The notes under the pieces were generated by a model. The model was not told where the DNA came from, did no database searches, and was given only the letters and a program-made list of their open reading frames with translations. A stretch of 64,000 nt of DNA. Origin: Brasenia schreberi (Eukaryota; Streptophyta; Magnoliopsida; Nymphaeales; Cabombaceae). This document shows, piece after piece, positions 20,641 to 48,807 of the stretch (position 1 is its first letter; the number at the start of each line of letters is the position of its first letter). Both the position numbers and the translations under genes were made by a program. The stretch covers positions 15,305,501 to 15,369,500 of the forward strand of contig JAYKKT010000079.1 in the NCBI GenBank assembly GCA_036023115.1, read 5' to 3'.

Positions 20641-21574
20641 ACGCTTTATTATAGCCTCTTTCTAAGGATTTTGCGAGTGATATTTTGAGGTGATATTCAT
20701 CAACCTTCCGCTGCCACATTGAAGCATCGTCTTCGTTACATAGTGTACACAATGAGAATATCTTTCTTTACAACTTTTTCTTCTATCACTTGCATCATCT
20801 TTGAAATCCTTCTTTCTCTTAGTTGATCTAGAACTGTTACATTCTCACAAAAAATACATGTTATTCTTAATATACTTCCCTCAACTAAAGTACATTTCAA
20901 TGTCGAGACATTAGACAAAGATTAAAGATGTGAACCTCTTCCTCACGTCTCAATTTATATTCTTAAATCTTATAAACCTGAAAATAAAAGCATTTTATAA
21001 ATCATCATAATTCCACTCACTTCATAAACCGCCAAAAGACATTCACCCACTTCATGACAAAGATTGAAGATGTGAACCTCTTTCTCACATCTAAATTTAC
21101 ATTCTTAAATCTTATAAACCTGAAAATAAAAGCATTTTATAAATGATCATAAATCCACTCACTTCATAAACCGTTAAAAGGCATTCACCCACTTCATAGA
21201 TTTCATAAATTCATCAAAAACATCCCCACTCACTTCATATATTGTCTTTTAAAAACAAGACAGATAACACAAGTAGATAGAAAATACATGTAAAAAATAA
21301 CAAAAAAGATATATCATAAGGAGACAAAGGATGCCTAAAGGTGTCGTCGGACTGTCGGAGAAGCTTCTCCCACTGGAAACCCTTCTAACCATTAACGCTC
21401 CAGCAAAAAATGCAAAATAAAATCAAGCATTAGAGTTTCCCTTTATAAATCAAGGAGCCCCCGTATCTTTTGATACAGGCCAATAGGTTCATGGTTTGTG
21501 ATACAGCCTGTCGCATCGTGATTTCTTATGATATGATATGTCTCGTATCGTATCTTATGAGACGCATAAGAGTG
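20641..21574 (+). repeat. AT-rich region with 142-bp tandem duplication
   Basis: A unit starting GACAAAGATTxAAGATGTGA occurs at 20914-21055 and again at 21056-21198, with roughly ten differences. Right of it, 21465-21570 is rich in GTATCGTATC-like words resembling the ends of the adjacent hAT derivative. No gene was seen. Confidence 0.75.
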
Positions 21575-22830
21575 GTTTGTTGTAGTGTTATCTGTATCGT
21601 ATCGTGGAACCCCACGATACGATACAGGCCTCTGTATCGCATCGTGGAACCCCACGATACGATATAGGCCTCTGTATCACCCAACCGAAGTTATCGTGCC
21701 GTATCGTGCAATACGACACATATCGCACAATACGGCCAAAAAAAATTATAATTTTTTTGTGGGTTTCTGGCCTCTGTTCGCCTCCCTTCACTCCTCCCCA
21801 AGGCATCCTCCAGTATGCTCATCTGGGATTGCAAGTTGCAACGTGTAACATGTAAATTCGGGTTAGTTTATAAGAATTTTATTGAGTAAGAATAATTTAT
21901 GAACAAATAACAATTATAACAAAATAATTTCTCTTTCTGTTGCCAACTTTTAGGTATATTTCTGCTACCAGTTTCTAATTTCATGAAATTACAAACAATG
22001 AGGAATAATTTGGTTGCCTCAGTTCATTGAGTGGGCATTTCACAGCTTCACTATTTTAGGGTTCACCTTATACGACTTCCATTGAGTTGAACATGATCAG
22101 TGTGTCTAAGGCTTAGCTCAGCTTGTGAAGTGAGCATGTCATCATAGTTACACATCAAAAATTCCTATTTCGATCAAACAACTCAAAAGTAATCAGATGA
22201 CCTAATTTTGACCCACAACATCCATCCATCATCCTTCTATTTCAAACCCCTTCAAGCATTAGTTAAAAAGCTAGTCTCTAGTAAGAGAAAAAGAAGATAT
22301 CATTAAGTAACAATATCTATTCACTGGGGTCTCATAGACTCAATAATCAAAGAAATTGAGCTCATTGTTTTACTCACATATGAAAATGAGCAAATGTGTC
22401 AACTACATGTACAAAGATAGCAGTTTGTTAATTTTGATATATTAGAGGAGTGGATTATGTAAGATAACGAAGAAAATGCACTCCTAACCAAAGAAGACAT
22501 TGCATGGATTAATTTGGAAGGAGTGCAATAACATCATCAAGTAGATGAAGATTTTGATTTTGAAGCAGAGTGACGAGGATCTTTAGCAAGGAGAAGATGA
22601 TATTATTTAGTTGATGATAACATAAATGTTTCTTTTTCAATTGTTGAATGGTGAATGATGAATATGTACTAATATGTACTAAACTTTGCATTATATGAAT
22701 TCTGTGTAATTATCAGATTTTTTCCTTTTTTTTTAGATTTTTCCTATTTTTTTAGTATTAAATTACGATATACGATTTTGGACCAAAACGATACACGATA
22801 GGATACACGTCGAACAACACTGGTTTGTTG
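21575..22830 (+). mobile_element. non-autonomous hAT derivative (1240 bp) with perfect 8-bp target duplication
   Basis: The element is 21583-22822 between GTTTGTTG (21575-21582) and GTTTGTTG (22823-22830). The left end reads TAGTGTTATCTGTATCGTATCG. The right end, on the other strand, reads CAGTGTTGTTCGACGTGTATCC. Subterminal words CGATACGATAC and their complements are dense at 21595-21735 and 22755-22810. Inside, about 22440-22610, the plus strand reads LEEWIM, then NEENALLTKEDIAWINLEG and VDEDFDFE. This is the acidic C-terminal tail typical of hAT transposases, so the element is an internal deletion of an autonomous parent. Confidence 0.82.
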
Positions 22831-23040
22831 TCAAAGACAATCCTAGGAATTGTTCATGAGAGCAGCTTGGAATTTTTATTTTGTATGTATCAAGCGATCA
22901 CCAAATCTGTACTGATTACATCTTATCACAAATTCATGCAAATTGACCTACCAAATTGTTCTTTCTACAACATAACCATAGGAGTGAGTCATAAATAAGT
23001 TCAGTTAAAACATAAGAAGCAGTCTGCTGAACTAACCAAC

Positions 23041-37987
<14,947 letters not shown>

Positions 37988-37988
<1 letters not shown>

Positions 37989-38007
37989 CTCTCGGGCGCC
38001 CGAGAGA
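37988..38007. promoter_or_regulatory. 20-bp perfect palindrome at the helicase start codon
   Basis: TCTCTCGGGCGCCCGAGAGA is its own reverse complement and overlaps the first base of the ATG at 37988. In the mRNA it would form a GC-rich hairpin stem directly upstream of the AUG, which could hinder initiation or mark a regulatory structure. Confidence 0.75.
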
Positions 38008-38242
38008 GAGACTCGAACTGAGAAAAAGAGGGACCTTTTGTAAACCAGTGTTTAGGAGGTCATGACTTTGACACGAGGGTGCTGCATTTGGCTTAGGTCT
38101 TCTCGTCGTAGGAGAAAAAAAAGAATTAGTACTCAAATTAGTCGTGATGGGTTTGGAACTAATCCGATGACTCGATTTGAAATTTGAAATCAATCGTACC
38201 ATACCATCCCTGAAATAGAGAACCATCCGATTCTTTTTTTTA

Positions 38243-38391
38243 CAACAACAACTAAGCTAGCTTTTTTTTTCATATTAGACGAAGTCGATCATATAGATTT
38301 TTTTTGTTGGCTGTCAAAAGCTTAACATAAGCCTCCTCTTTTATTTGGACTTAGAACCATGCCAGAATTATCCCTTACATGAGCAAACTTT
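38243..38391 (-). mobile_element. SINE-like element with RTE ends (Au-like)
   Basis: On the minus strand a 149-bp unit begins like the RTE 5' UTR (CATGTAAGGGATAATTCTGG, GAGGAGGCTTATGTTAAGC, TTTTGACAGCC), jumps directly to the RTE 3' end (GACTTCGTCTAATATG...CTTAGTTGTTGTTG) and has no coding region. Its flanks share a short T-rich word (ATTC followed by a T run) that may be the target duplication. It resembles the Au SINE family of plants as I recall it, and would depend on the RTE machinery. Confidence 0.65.
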
Positions 38392-40399
38392 GCTATTCCT
38401 TTTTTTTATTTAAAAAAAATTAATACCATTTTCCCGTTCTAGATAGTTTAGGACTAGAAACAAAAATAGAACCAAAACGAGCTCAATTCTTGGGCTAGAT
38501 TTGGGGCTGGTACCCAATCTTTTATCGACCCAGGGGAAGGGAGGGGTGCAATGTTGCATCTCATTAACATTAACGGGCCTGTATACTGGGCTCGGTTGCT
38601 CGTGTTACATAAGACAAGCACGAGAATGTCTCGTGATCAGAGATAAGTTGCGAGTTAGAAGAGCTGACGTACGAAAAGTCAAATGAGTAGCTTATTACAG
38701 CCCAAGAGGAGACTTTTACTAACAAAAAGACTTGTTCATTAGAAAGTAGCCAATTTCATTTTTATGTGATCTTTGTTATAAAATGGAAACTCTTGACCGC
38801 ATAATCATGCATATACTCATCTAACTAGTTGGTCCAGCATAGTTTGCAAAATATGACAATGACAGAAATTTAAGATGAATGAATATGTTGAATCACGAAA
38901 AATCATTCATGAACGAAAAGTTGAAATGACACCAATAGATAAATGAGAAAGATGTTCTTAATGTGATTTTTGGATATTTGGAAAAGCAATGTAGTTCAAC
39001 TCTGGCTGAAGGAAAGAGATTTGATAGTAAATACTTTAAAAGAGGTTAAGAAAGACTGAAAAAGTGTTCCAAAGGCAAACCAATGCATGAAAGTGTTTTT
39101 GGAGTGTTAAATGCTAAAATGGCATAAGATACAGTATAATAGAAACCAAAGAATATGTTAAAACCAACTAGACTTTTAAAAAAAAGAGATGTGTGGATAG
39201 TAAAAATGGTGTGCAAATAGTATTTTTTTATGATACACAAAAAGTGATAATTTAAAACAAATAGATACCATTGATTCAGTCTCATTGATCCAATGAGAAT
39301 CACACACAGCATGGTGAAATGGAAAGTCCTTCTATTGGGTTCACCATAGTATGGCACAAAAAGGCTTTGGACAAAGTTTTATCCAACCTTACACATACCT
39401 TTTTCTTATCCACACATTTCTTTTTCTAAAGGGCTCCTCTCCCACCCAATTCCATTAAAGGTGTTTCTTTCTCACTCTCTTTACTATGGTAACCGATATT
39501 TCATTCATTTTTAGTATTATTGCTTTCTTCGTAGTCAGACAACACATACTTTTACGAATCTTGTCGAAAAAAAAAAGAAAGAAGAATAAAAAACAAGAAA
39601 AGGAAAAAGAAGAACAAAAACAATAAGAAAAAAAGAACAAGAAAATTTTAAAAAAACATGTAAGTTCTTGACTCAAGATGCGGCATAGGCTGCTATTGCT
39701 CAACTTTCCGACTCTTGGACTCAACGTCGCTCACCAGAAGAAGGACGTTGCAAAGAAGACTCAAAAGGCATACCCACGATAGTAAATGCAACGTGAACAG
39801 GGCCCCTTTATTTGTAATGGTTGCACAAGCTCCAATAGACACAATGACAACCAGACAGATCGGGTTTGGATATAAATTTGGTTTATTTGTAGAATCGGTC
39901 CAATACAGTTCAGAACCAATGGCAGACTTAGGAACTTTTTTTGGGGCGAGGCACACTTTTATGAGTTCTAACGATTTATTTACTTATTACTATTATTATT
40001 TAAAAGTTCTTTACATGCTTCATTAGTTGATTTTGAAATGTAATCATATATGGCACTATTTAAAATGTGATGATACTATTGGTACTTTTTAAAGTTTGTT
40101 GTAATAACTTTAACATAAAGTATAAACTATGCATCAAAACTGAAGTCTGGTTTTTCACTACATCAATCAATCAAAAGCAAAGGTATACCAAATAACTCCA
40201 AACAATAATAACTATCCATTTAAAATACAATTATTGATATGTTAATTGTTATAACAAACCTTAATCTCCTTCAGCACCCAACAGTATGAAATTTTGTTCT
40301 TCTCGACTACTTTTGTTTAACATGTATGAAACAAATATTAAGCAAAGAAAAATAATGAATAGGATAAAAATAAAAAAGTGTGTTGTCTATGATTGTATA
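38392..40399. other. intergenic, no gene recognised
   Basis: AT-rich sequence with A-rich runs (39570-39660). Around 39912-39962 a TGGCAGACTTAGGAAC...GGGGCGAGGCAC word resembles the ends of DUF4371-type hAT elements and may be the left end of the relic at 40400-42680. Confidence 0.4.
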
Positions 40400-42680
40400 T
40401 TTCAAAAAGATATATAAAAATGGCATTACTTACATCATTGCATTACATGATTATTTTAGATTCTCTCGTGGAGGCCAAAACTTTTGGAAGCACTTCATGA
40501 TTATTTCCTTCTCCAAACTCAATGATATATCATACTCAATATATGCAACTAATGATTCTTCCTAAAAGAGAATGCATGTTCTATGCTTATTATTGGTTGT
40601 CAAAACCATTGTTAATTTTATTAACCGATAGACCAAAAAAAAACTATCCTTCTTTTATTGTTCCAACATCTTAGCAACATTACTTATCCATTTCAATTCA
40701 AGTCCTTGGAGACACGTGTTTATAATATAATTATCAAGTTGATGATTAAGTTTTCAAAGATCTTTGGTAGAAAATAAGAGGAATACAACTGCCAACTAAA
40801 TCATCTTTTTATCAAAGGCAACAAAGTTATCACTTAGATCTAGACAAGTAGCACATAAGCAACTTTGTGTTTCTTTTACTAAATTGATCCTTGAGCTCAA
40901 CTAACACCAAATTAATGATATCATTAAATATCTCAACACAATAATAATGAAAATTAGTAATGATATGTTTTTTGTCTTATAGATCGATCTTTTAGCTTGG
41001 TATAAATGTCCTCCATACTCTTTATCTCTATATTGTGTTTTATACAAAATGAATAAAGAGACTAAAGAAACTGTTCATGTTTACTTTTTTTAAGTTATTC
41101 AATTGTATCTTAGAGGCTTCTACCAAATTCATATTATTTATAACATTCTGGACTTCTCTTTGTAATGTCACTGATAATTCATCTGTCTTTCCTAAAATAT
41201 GTTTCACTAAATACACAATAAACACAAAATCAAATATTTGCATAAAATTTAACCATGCATCTGCAATGACTCTTTGCTTAATTTTTGAACTTTTTTCTCA
41301 AACAAATACAAGTACATCTAAAATAGATGAAAACATTATAATCAAATTTAGAAAAGTATTATAATTAGAGCCTCAATGATTATCCCCTATCCTTTTGATT
41401 CCAAGAGGTTGATTTAAACGTTTATCATTTACAATGAACCAATTTTTATCTCATTGCAAACTCTATCAAAATCTAAAACTTTAAGTATATGAAGTTGTTT
41501 GCAAGATCTATCGGTGCAATTCATTATTACATAAATAGACTCAAATAATTTACCAACTACATCCTTTGTACTATAAAAATAAGAACCCGCTAAAGTTGAT
41601 AGAAAAAACAATGAATATAAAAAGTACTTGGATTTTCTCTTATAACCAATGCTTTGAAGCCATTGTACTCACCTTTCATGTTACTTGTACCATTATATTA
41701 TTGACCCAATAACTAATTTATACTCAAACAAACTTTAGATAATAATTTTTTTATTCATACCTTAAGTGTTGATGTTGTAGTATCAGTGGCATGCACAAGA
41801 CCAAGAAAATATTTAATAATTTCACCCTCATGATCAATATATTTTAATACTATTGTCATTTGTTCTTTGTTTGATGTATCATGAGATTCATCAATTAAAA
41901 TAATGATTGCATCATCTCCTAATTCTTTAACAAATATCTTCATGGTCTGACTTGCAATTGCACTAACAATATCTCTTTAATTTTTTGGTGTAATTAATTT
42001 TAAATTTTTGAGGGTATTATGCAATACTACACTTCAAACTTCATTATTATGAGCAATAAGAAAATCAAGTTCTATAAAGTTACCCTTATTAGATGACTCA
42101 TCATATTCGTGATGATCACAAAATGGTATACATTGATGTAGGAGAAAATGTATCACATCGATGGAAGCATTCAAACTAATCCAACATTTTTTTTCTATAG
42201 ATTGTTGGACAAAACTAGTGGTAATAAATTATCATTCACATGATAAAGCTTCACATTTCCTTCTACAATATTGTGTAAGCTACGACTATCATGATTATTT
42301 AATCTCTTCTTATCTTTAAATATGTAAATTCTTTTAAGTAAATATGGATCATAAATAGACTATGTTAAAGGAAAACAATCTAAACAATATATATTATTTT
42401 TTGTAATATTATATTCCAACCAACCAACTCTTTAAACCAAATTGAAACAAAACGACATCTAATTCTTTTAATATTACTTCATGAAAATTTATGACCATTT
42501 TGTTGATATGGACCGTTTATCAATATGCATGATAGATTCAATCATTAATATGGTGACTTGCAATTGGTGGCCTTAAATGAGGATATGAGATGAATTCTTC
42601 TGTTTTCATTCAATATGATTCTTGTTCATATCTATAGTTACTTGATTGCTCTTATTTTCATTTTATTTGCTTGTTAGTCA
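40400..42680 (-). pseudogene. hAT transposase relic of the DUF4371 / TTF-zinc-finger class
   Basis: Minus-strand pieces follow the order of this family. The first runs about 42100-41945 (IELDFLIAHNNE, then LKNLKLITPKN). The second is 41943-41755 (ELGDDAIIILIDESHDTSNKEQMTIVLKYID, the first catalytic aspartate region). The third is 41611-41429 (GSYFYSTKDVVGKLFESIYVI). The fourth is 41243-41040 (FDFVFIVYLVKHILGKTDELSVTLQ), and near 40900 comes LVLVELKDQFSKRNTKLL. The C-terminal part is nearly unreadable (LVAYIEYDI near 40540). Many stops are present. Element ends were not fixed. Confidence 0.75.
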
Positions 42681-42960
42681 TATTGGTCTAATTGATGATG
42701 CAACAAATGAAGAATTCCCTTGACATCATCTTTTAAAAAATCTATTGATACACGTAGTTAATAAAAAACAAAACAAATAGAAAACCGGGACATAAAATTC
42801 AAATTAATAACTTGTTTAATTATTTTTTCATAGAAAAGAAAACCCATTTGCAAGAAAAAATAATCTTTAAAAGTTATTGCTCTTGGCCATTGTGTGTACA
42901 ATACAAACTATTTTGAGTTGCTTTTCTACACAAGTCACCAACAAAATGTTCCTCTCTCTC

Positions 42961-42999
<39 letters not shown>

Positions 43000-43611
43000 C
43001 AAGGATGGAAATATTGCCTGGACCATGCAACACTGACAACCCAATCCGGTTGGGTATGGGTTTGGGGATAAGATGACACAACCCGATACCTATATATATA
43101 AGTATTTGTATATGTGCAAAGACACATACATACATATATATACATAAGTATTTTCTCCACGTCCGCCCATGCAGTAAAGAGGACCCAAACCTGTATCCAC
43201 CTCGTTAAGTTTCAGGTTGGGGCCAGGTATATAGGTATGCTGGTTCCTGACCCGCTCCATTGCTGTCCCTTTATAGTATATCAAACACAAAAAATGAAGT
43301 GTTCCCAACCAAAAAAGAAGTGCACAATATAATTTTGCCATAATTGAACCAGAGTATACTAAAATAGCAATTCCAATTATTAAAACCAATCTTCAATTCG
43401 ATCAAGTGAAGCACTGAAATTTGAATATGATCACATCCCAATGGAGTTCTCTAGTTAATCATATACAAGAAAAAGAAAATACTAACGCTGAAACAGCAAA
43501 ATGCTCAACTAATCAAAATCACTGTGATCCAAAATTTTGGAGTTCAGGATCTTTGGAATAGACTTCTGTTACAGTGCTTCAATAGCACCCAAACAGCTTA
43601 AGATTATTGAA
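42681..43611. repeat. 3' flank of the galactosidase gene with (CA)n(TA)n microsatellite
   Basis: Microsatellite at about 42960-43000. At 43015-43260, GC-richer words such as ACCCAATCCGGTTGGGTATGG and ACCCGATACC resemble repeat ends but no element could be closed. Bases left of 43612 include the 3' UTR of the minus-strand galactosidase gene. Confidence 0.5.
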
Positions 43612-46112
43612 TTATTGTGGCTTGGATTCAGAAACTTTCTCAGCATCAGCATCACGGCTTTGGAATCGGTCGTCAAGTACGCTGAGGAATGAAATCTGAG
43701 AAGGGTTTCCTCCTAGTTCCTCAAACAAGACAAGGGTGTTGACTTCTTCATGGAGAAATGATCTTGGAATATGATACCTGACACATCACAGCAACCAATT
43801 TAGCATGGAAAATAAACAAAGAAAGCTCCTGCTCTTGATGTTGTCAATGAATTGGATCTGCATATGGCATTCCCCTTAGAGATCGCCAAAAGCCAAAACC
43901 AATCCTTTTCTTGATTGCCAATAAGCTCAATATTCTTCGTTTTAAAAATAGCAAAATCATTTTCTTTCGACTCCTTCAATATTCTACCTTCCAATTTCGC
44001 AACTCCGGTATCAGAATCAAAATAATTGTCGAATCATTATTCTATTTGGAGCGAATCTAGAATATAGTTCTTCAATGAACTAGAATTTGGTTGAATAAAC
44101 GACAACTTATACCATGAATTGCACCTTAATGAGCTGGTGAGAAGGTTGCTGGACCCAAAGTCTCAATTTTCAACTTAAGATGACTTATTTAACTTAATAA
44201 AGTTTTCCTAGTTTCCAATATAACTTTTTCATTTTTCAAAAGACTCTCAATCCTCGATAAACTCTATCAGTTCAGTTCTCGAGAAACTTTTCAAGTTATT
44301 AAGATATTGGTATTTGGGGAACACCATACCACATTTATGAACTATATAATATAAAGGGTGTTCTTACCTAGAGTTTCAATACACAATCCTACAACAACTC
44401 TACCAATTCCCTAACATATGAGAAACTCCCTCTCAAAGTATTCATGCGGTTCTACAAAGGCAACATATCAAAGTGAAATGTGATACTGGAAGCTCATCAA
44501 GCCATAAATTTTGTTTCTAGATCTCCTTAATTTACTCCCTGTTTTAGATTAAAGGATGGCATCTACGAAATTTAGTGTAATCTTTAACTAGATCCCATGA
44601 AAATCAGCGAGGACTCATCTGAATATTTACCACACGATAATCCGGAACCAAGGATTATGGCCTCGAGGTAAAGGTTTTCTATTGGTAGTACTCATTAAAT
44701 AAAAAGATTTTCACATAAAATGCTCATAGATCAGTTTCAGTTACCTATGGGCTAGTCCTAGCTGGAAACCTTCGTGTTATGGTGAGAGGAGAAAATGGAA
44801 TTCATGTACTTTGTCACCAATGATATAAAAGCATACATCTATAGCATAAATTAACTAAAGGAATGGAATTTGGGGCAACCCTAGTCTCCAACATAGATCA
44901 ACTTACCATATTTGAGTTCCTTTGCCACAATCTGTGTTGCATTTGGATGAATAATATGAACCTTTGTAGTCACACGGATTCGAGCACTCATTCTTCGGGG
45001 CGGTATAGAGAGGCCAGTATCGACCTATGCTCTCTCCATTGACCCATGCATGACCCTTCCCCATGCTTCCAAGGTTGACAACTACAGATTCACTCCCTTC
45101 TGGTGCTTTAAAACCAGCCTGCACCAACAGGAAAAGATCATGTTAGATAAACTCAATCAGCTTCATACACTAACATAATGTGCTTGTAGTACATAATAAG
45201 CTATATATGATCGCCCACACAAGAAAAAGAGCAGTAAATCTAAATGTGAACATGGATTCATCTAATCTGCTGCAAAGAACAGTATTTGAGTGGTAGAATA
45301 TGTGCAGATATTTACCTTGTACCAAATGAATGGAGAATCTCTTGGAAGGTCATCTCCTGAGGTCCATGTAAAATTGTCTGGATTATTGAGGAAGTCCTCT
45401 TCACCTTTCAAACCAATCTGCAATTCATGGTCGTGACAATCGGAAAATGGCATTATCGTCAGCAACTAACTAAGCATACTAAAGAGCTGTAGAAGAAAAA
45501 TGTATACTTAAAGATTCATCACCTTGTACAACCAGATTTTCCTTGACAATTTCTTTGTAACATTGTTGCCACCAATAATTTCAACTGGTCCAGTGTTGAT
45601 CCCTGCTGGAACGAGCTCGTAGAAAGGTCCATAGTTCTATTTCAAGTTACAAAAGATCAAGATACTTGAACTGAGATACATAGAACTTAATGTGCAAATG
45701 CACATACTTATACATGCATGATACACTTTGAATACATATAATTTGAAGTAATTCTTCAATTATCCACCCCAAAAAGTACGTAGATGCATACATATATAGA
45801 TATATTTATATATTTATGTGTGTGATTTAGTTCAAGTGACAAAATATCGATACATGCACTTATTACATAATCAAAATTTATGCACATGAATACATGCAAT
45901 ATAAGCCTCAATCTCTTGATGGTGTGTCTGAATGAACAATACCTGCAGACCAACAGTTTCACTGAGAAGAGAGATATAATTCGGCCCGGGTTTGACTGTT
46001 ATTGGCTGTTCAAAGGTGAACCCACCATGTCCATAACCTCCATAGCTAAATCCTGTTTCACAGTGAAATTAGGAAACAACCCTATGCTTGTTAGATCAAT
46101 ATCAACATATCT

Positions 46113-46185
<73 letters not shown>

Positions 46186-48760
46186 CAGCATGTTCACCAT
46201 TGGCAAAAACATGAAGTGCATGACCCGAAGTGTTCACTCTCAAGGTGACTTGTCCTTGGTTCCAGAAAGGATCACTCTCGGTAACATGAACACTGGAGAC
46301 AATACAAAGGAACATGTTATGTTGATCAGAAGAAGAAATAAACTTTGATTTCTTTCTGTTCTATTCTGATCCCAAACCAGCCCAGTCAAGGTGTTAATAC
46401 GCAAATGGAACTCGAATCTGTTTCATACTAAACCCTTCAAATTAAGGTCACCAAACATCAAACCCATGTTTACATTAGCCATCCGGGTTCAAACCACAAG
46501 AATCCAATCAAAAACTGCATCTTACAATATATTAAGAGCAAAATTGGGTGCAGTTGATCCTCTACAGATTACTGCCTGGACACAATGAGTATGTTCGACA
46601 TTCTACAGTAATTCCATATTAATTGAACTTTAATAATACTGATGTTTTGCCTTGAATTCTTCAGTTCTTAGTATTATATTTATGCTAATCAGACAGAGAG
46701 CTTACTGAGGACTTACCCAGTTGTATACCACATATAATCTGTAGTATCGGCTGCCGTAGAGATCTGCTCAAGCAACCTTTGTGCAGGGAAGAGATCTTTA
46801 GACTTTATGTTCTCATAAACACTCTCTTTGTGCCACACCACATTCTGAACTGTAGGCTGATCTCCAGTTGTTGAATTGACAGACTCAGGGGTAACAGTGA
46901 TCTATGAACACAAAGTAAATCTATTCACCACAACTTTCATTTTAATAAACATAACGGAGAGAGAACTTCATGCAATGCTTAAAAATGGTGGTGGCATAGA
47001 ATCATGTTGAAGGCCAAACCTTTGCTGTATTGTAGGCAGAGTTGACACAATCAGGAAGAATGCTAACAGACCAAGCTGGCAAAGAGTAGTTGTTTCCATT
47101 GAATGTCACTATTGCATCAACCGAATCATTTGAGTTGCTCAAGAAGCAGCTAGATGTCCCATCATCTGTTTTGTATATCGAAGCCTGAAAGATTTGAGAA
47201 CTCATCTCAAATAGAGTTTCATCTCATCTTAAAAATCAAAATATCATGCAAAGTGTGCCACATTTGCTTACATAAAGGAAAGAGATGTACGTACACACGT
47301 GCGCGCATGCACACACACATACACACACACACATATATATATATATGTGTGTGTGTGTATAGAGAGACCGAGAGCATAATCCATGCATACACCCATTCAT
47401 GCTTGAACCCACTTAAATATGTCAACAGATTGACATGATGAACAGTAGAGGTTTGAATTTAAAAATATTTAATACACAGTGTATTAAATGCAAAGAATGG
47501 AAAGTATACCGGTTCACTTTTTAAATTCAAATATTCATTTATCATATGAATCAAAAGGTAGAGATGTATAAGTGGATTTGAGCATGGATGGTGTGTGTAC
47601 TTACCATGTTCTTTCTCTCTCTATATATATATTATATTATAGATAGAGGTAGATAAAGTGTATGTGTGTGATCATTTGTAAAAGCAAATAGAAGAGCACC
47701 TCAAGTTGATCACCAAGGCTGACATTTTGTAGAGCTCCATAGGTTAAAGCCCTCTCCACCTGCTTAAGGGCAGCATGAAGATCCCTCAGATGGCCCCACT
47801 TGGGTTGACTTGCTTCTCCTGTAGCAAAATAACAGATAATACATCATTTCTTACAATTAATTGGTAGAAATTAAATATCTCTGTCGACAACTAATGAATA
47901 ATTCTGTACTACATAAACATGAAAAGTTTCCTTCAAGTACCATATTCATTCAAAGGTGCATCATAATCATAAGATGTAGTGATGAACGGGCCTCCTGCTG
48001 TTCGGCCAAAGTTGGTTCCTCCATGATACTGCCAGATTAAAACAGAAGCCAACCGATATTAAACAAATCAATTAAATAAAAAATTCAGTCTTAACTAAAT
48101 GTAACAAATTGAACACAGAGAGTAATTTGTGCAACTTACCATGTAGTAGTTCTGGAGGGTCCCTCCAGTTTGGAAGAACCTAGCCACAGCATAAGCGACA
48201 TCTTCAGCTGGCCTATGTGGGTTTGGACTTCCAAAGGCCTTGAACCTAAAATTGAATTATTTTTGAATTTTCACCTCCCTTTTTAATAAATAAAAAATAA
48301 TAAATAAAAGTAAATTTTCAAGTTAGTAGTGGGGGAGAAGCAAACCATCCAGTCCAATTCTCAGTCCACATCTTTGGGCTGCTTGGGGAGTTTGGCTTGA
48401 AATCATGACAGTAAAAACCATTGCATGTGTTTATCTGGCAATGAAATGAATATACTGAATACTTTGAAATTCTACTAAGATGTGAAACGGTTCAAACACT
48501 ATTTGTAAAATCTTTTTTAAAGAAAAGGTTGAACTACCAAAGTCTAACAATAAAAATTAGGGGGAAAAGTGGGTCTCACCATTGATTCAGGTGCATCTTC
48601 TTGTTGACACATGATCCACGGAAGAGAAGTGTTGAGAGAGAGTGCCATATCTGCAACCCATTTAATGTACTTTTTGCCAGCCTCCCCATAAGGTTTCATC
48701 ACATTTCCATATTCATTCTCGATCTGAAATTGTCATTAGATAAGATAACTTGGTTATTTA

Positions 48761-48807
<47 letters not shown>

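Noticed and set aside
21443..21855. Overlapping open frames with SYRGVPRYDT/PTIRY-type repeats
   Set aside because: They are six-frame readings of the CGATACGATAC subterminal repeats of the hAT derivative.
10315..22822. A single 12.5-kb hAT element enclosing all nested insertions
   Set aside because: The transposase relic at 11040-11760 is on the minus strand, while the transposase tail at 22440-22610 is on the plus strand. The end at 21575 already pairs perfectly with 22830. Independent insertions fit better.
43114..43389. Open frames on both strands around 43.1-43.4 kb
   Set aside because: They overlap microsatellite and repeat words. Both strands are open by chance and no family matches.
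46091..46315. Leu-Ser or Arg-Glu repeat proteins around 46.1 kb
   Set aside because: Translation of the (AG)n tract next to a true galactosidase exon.
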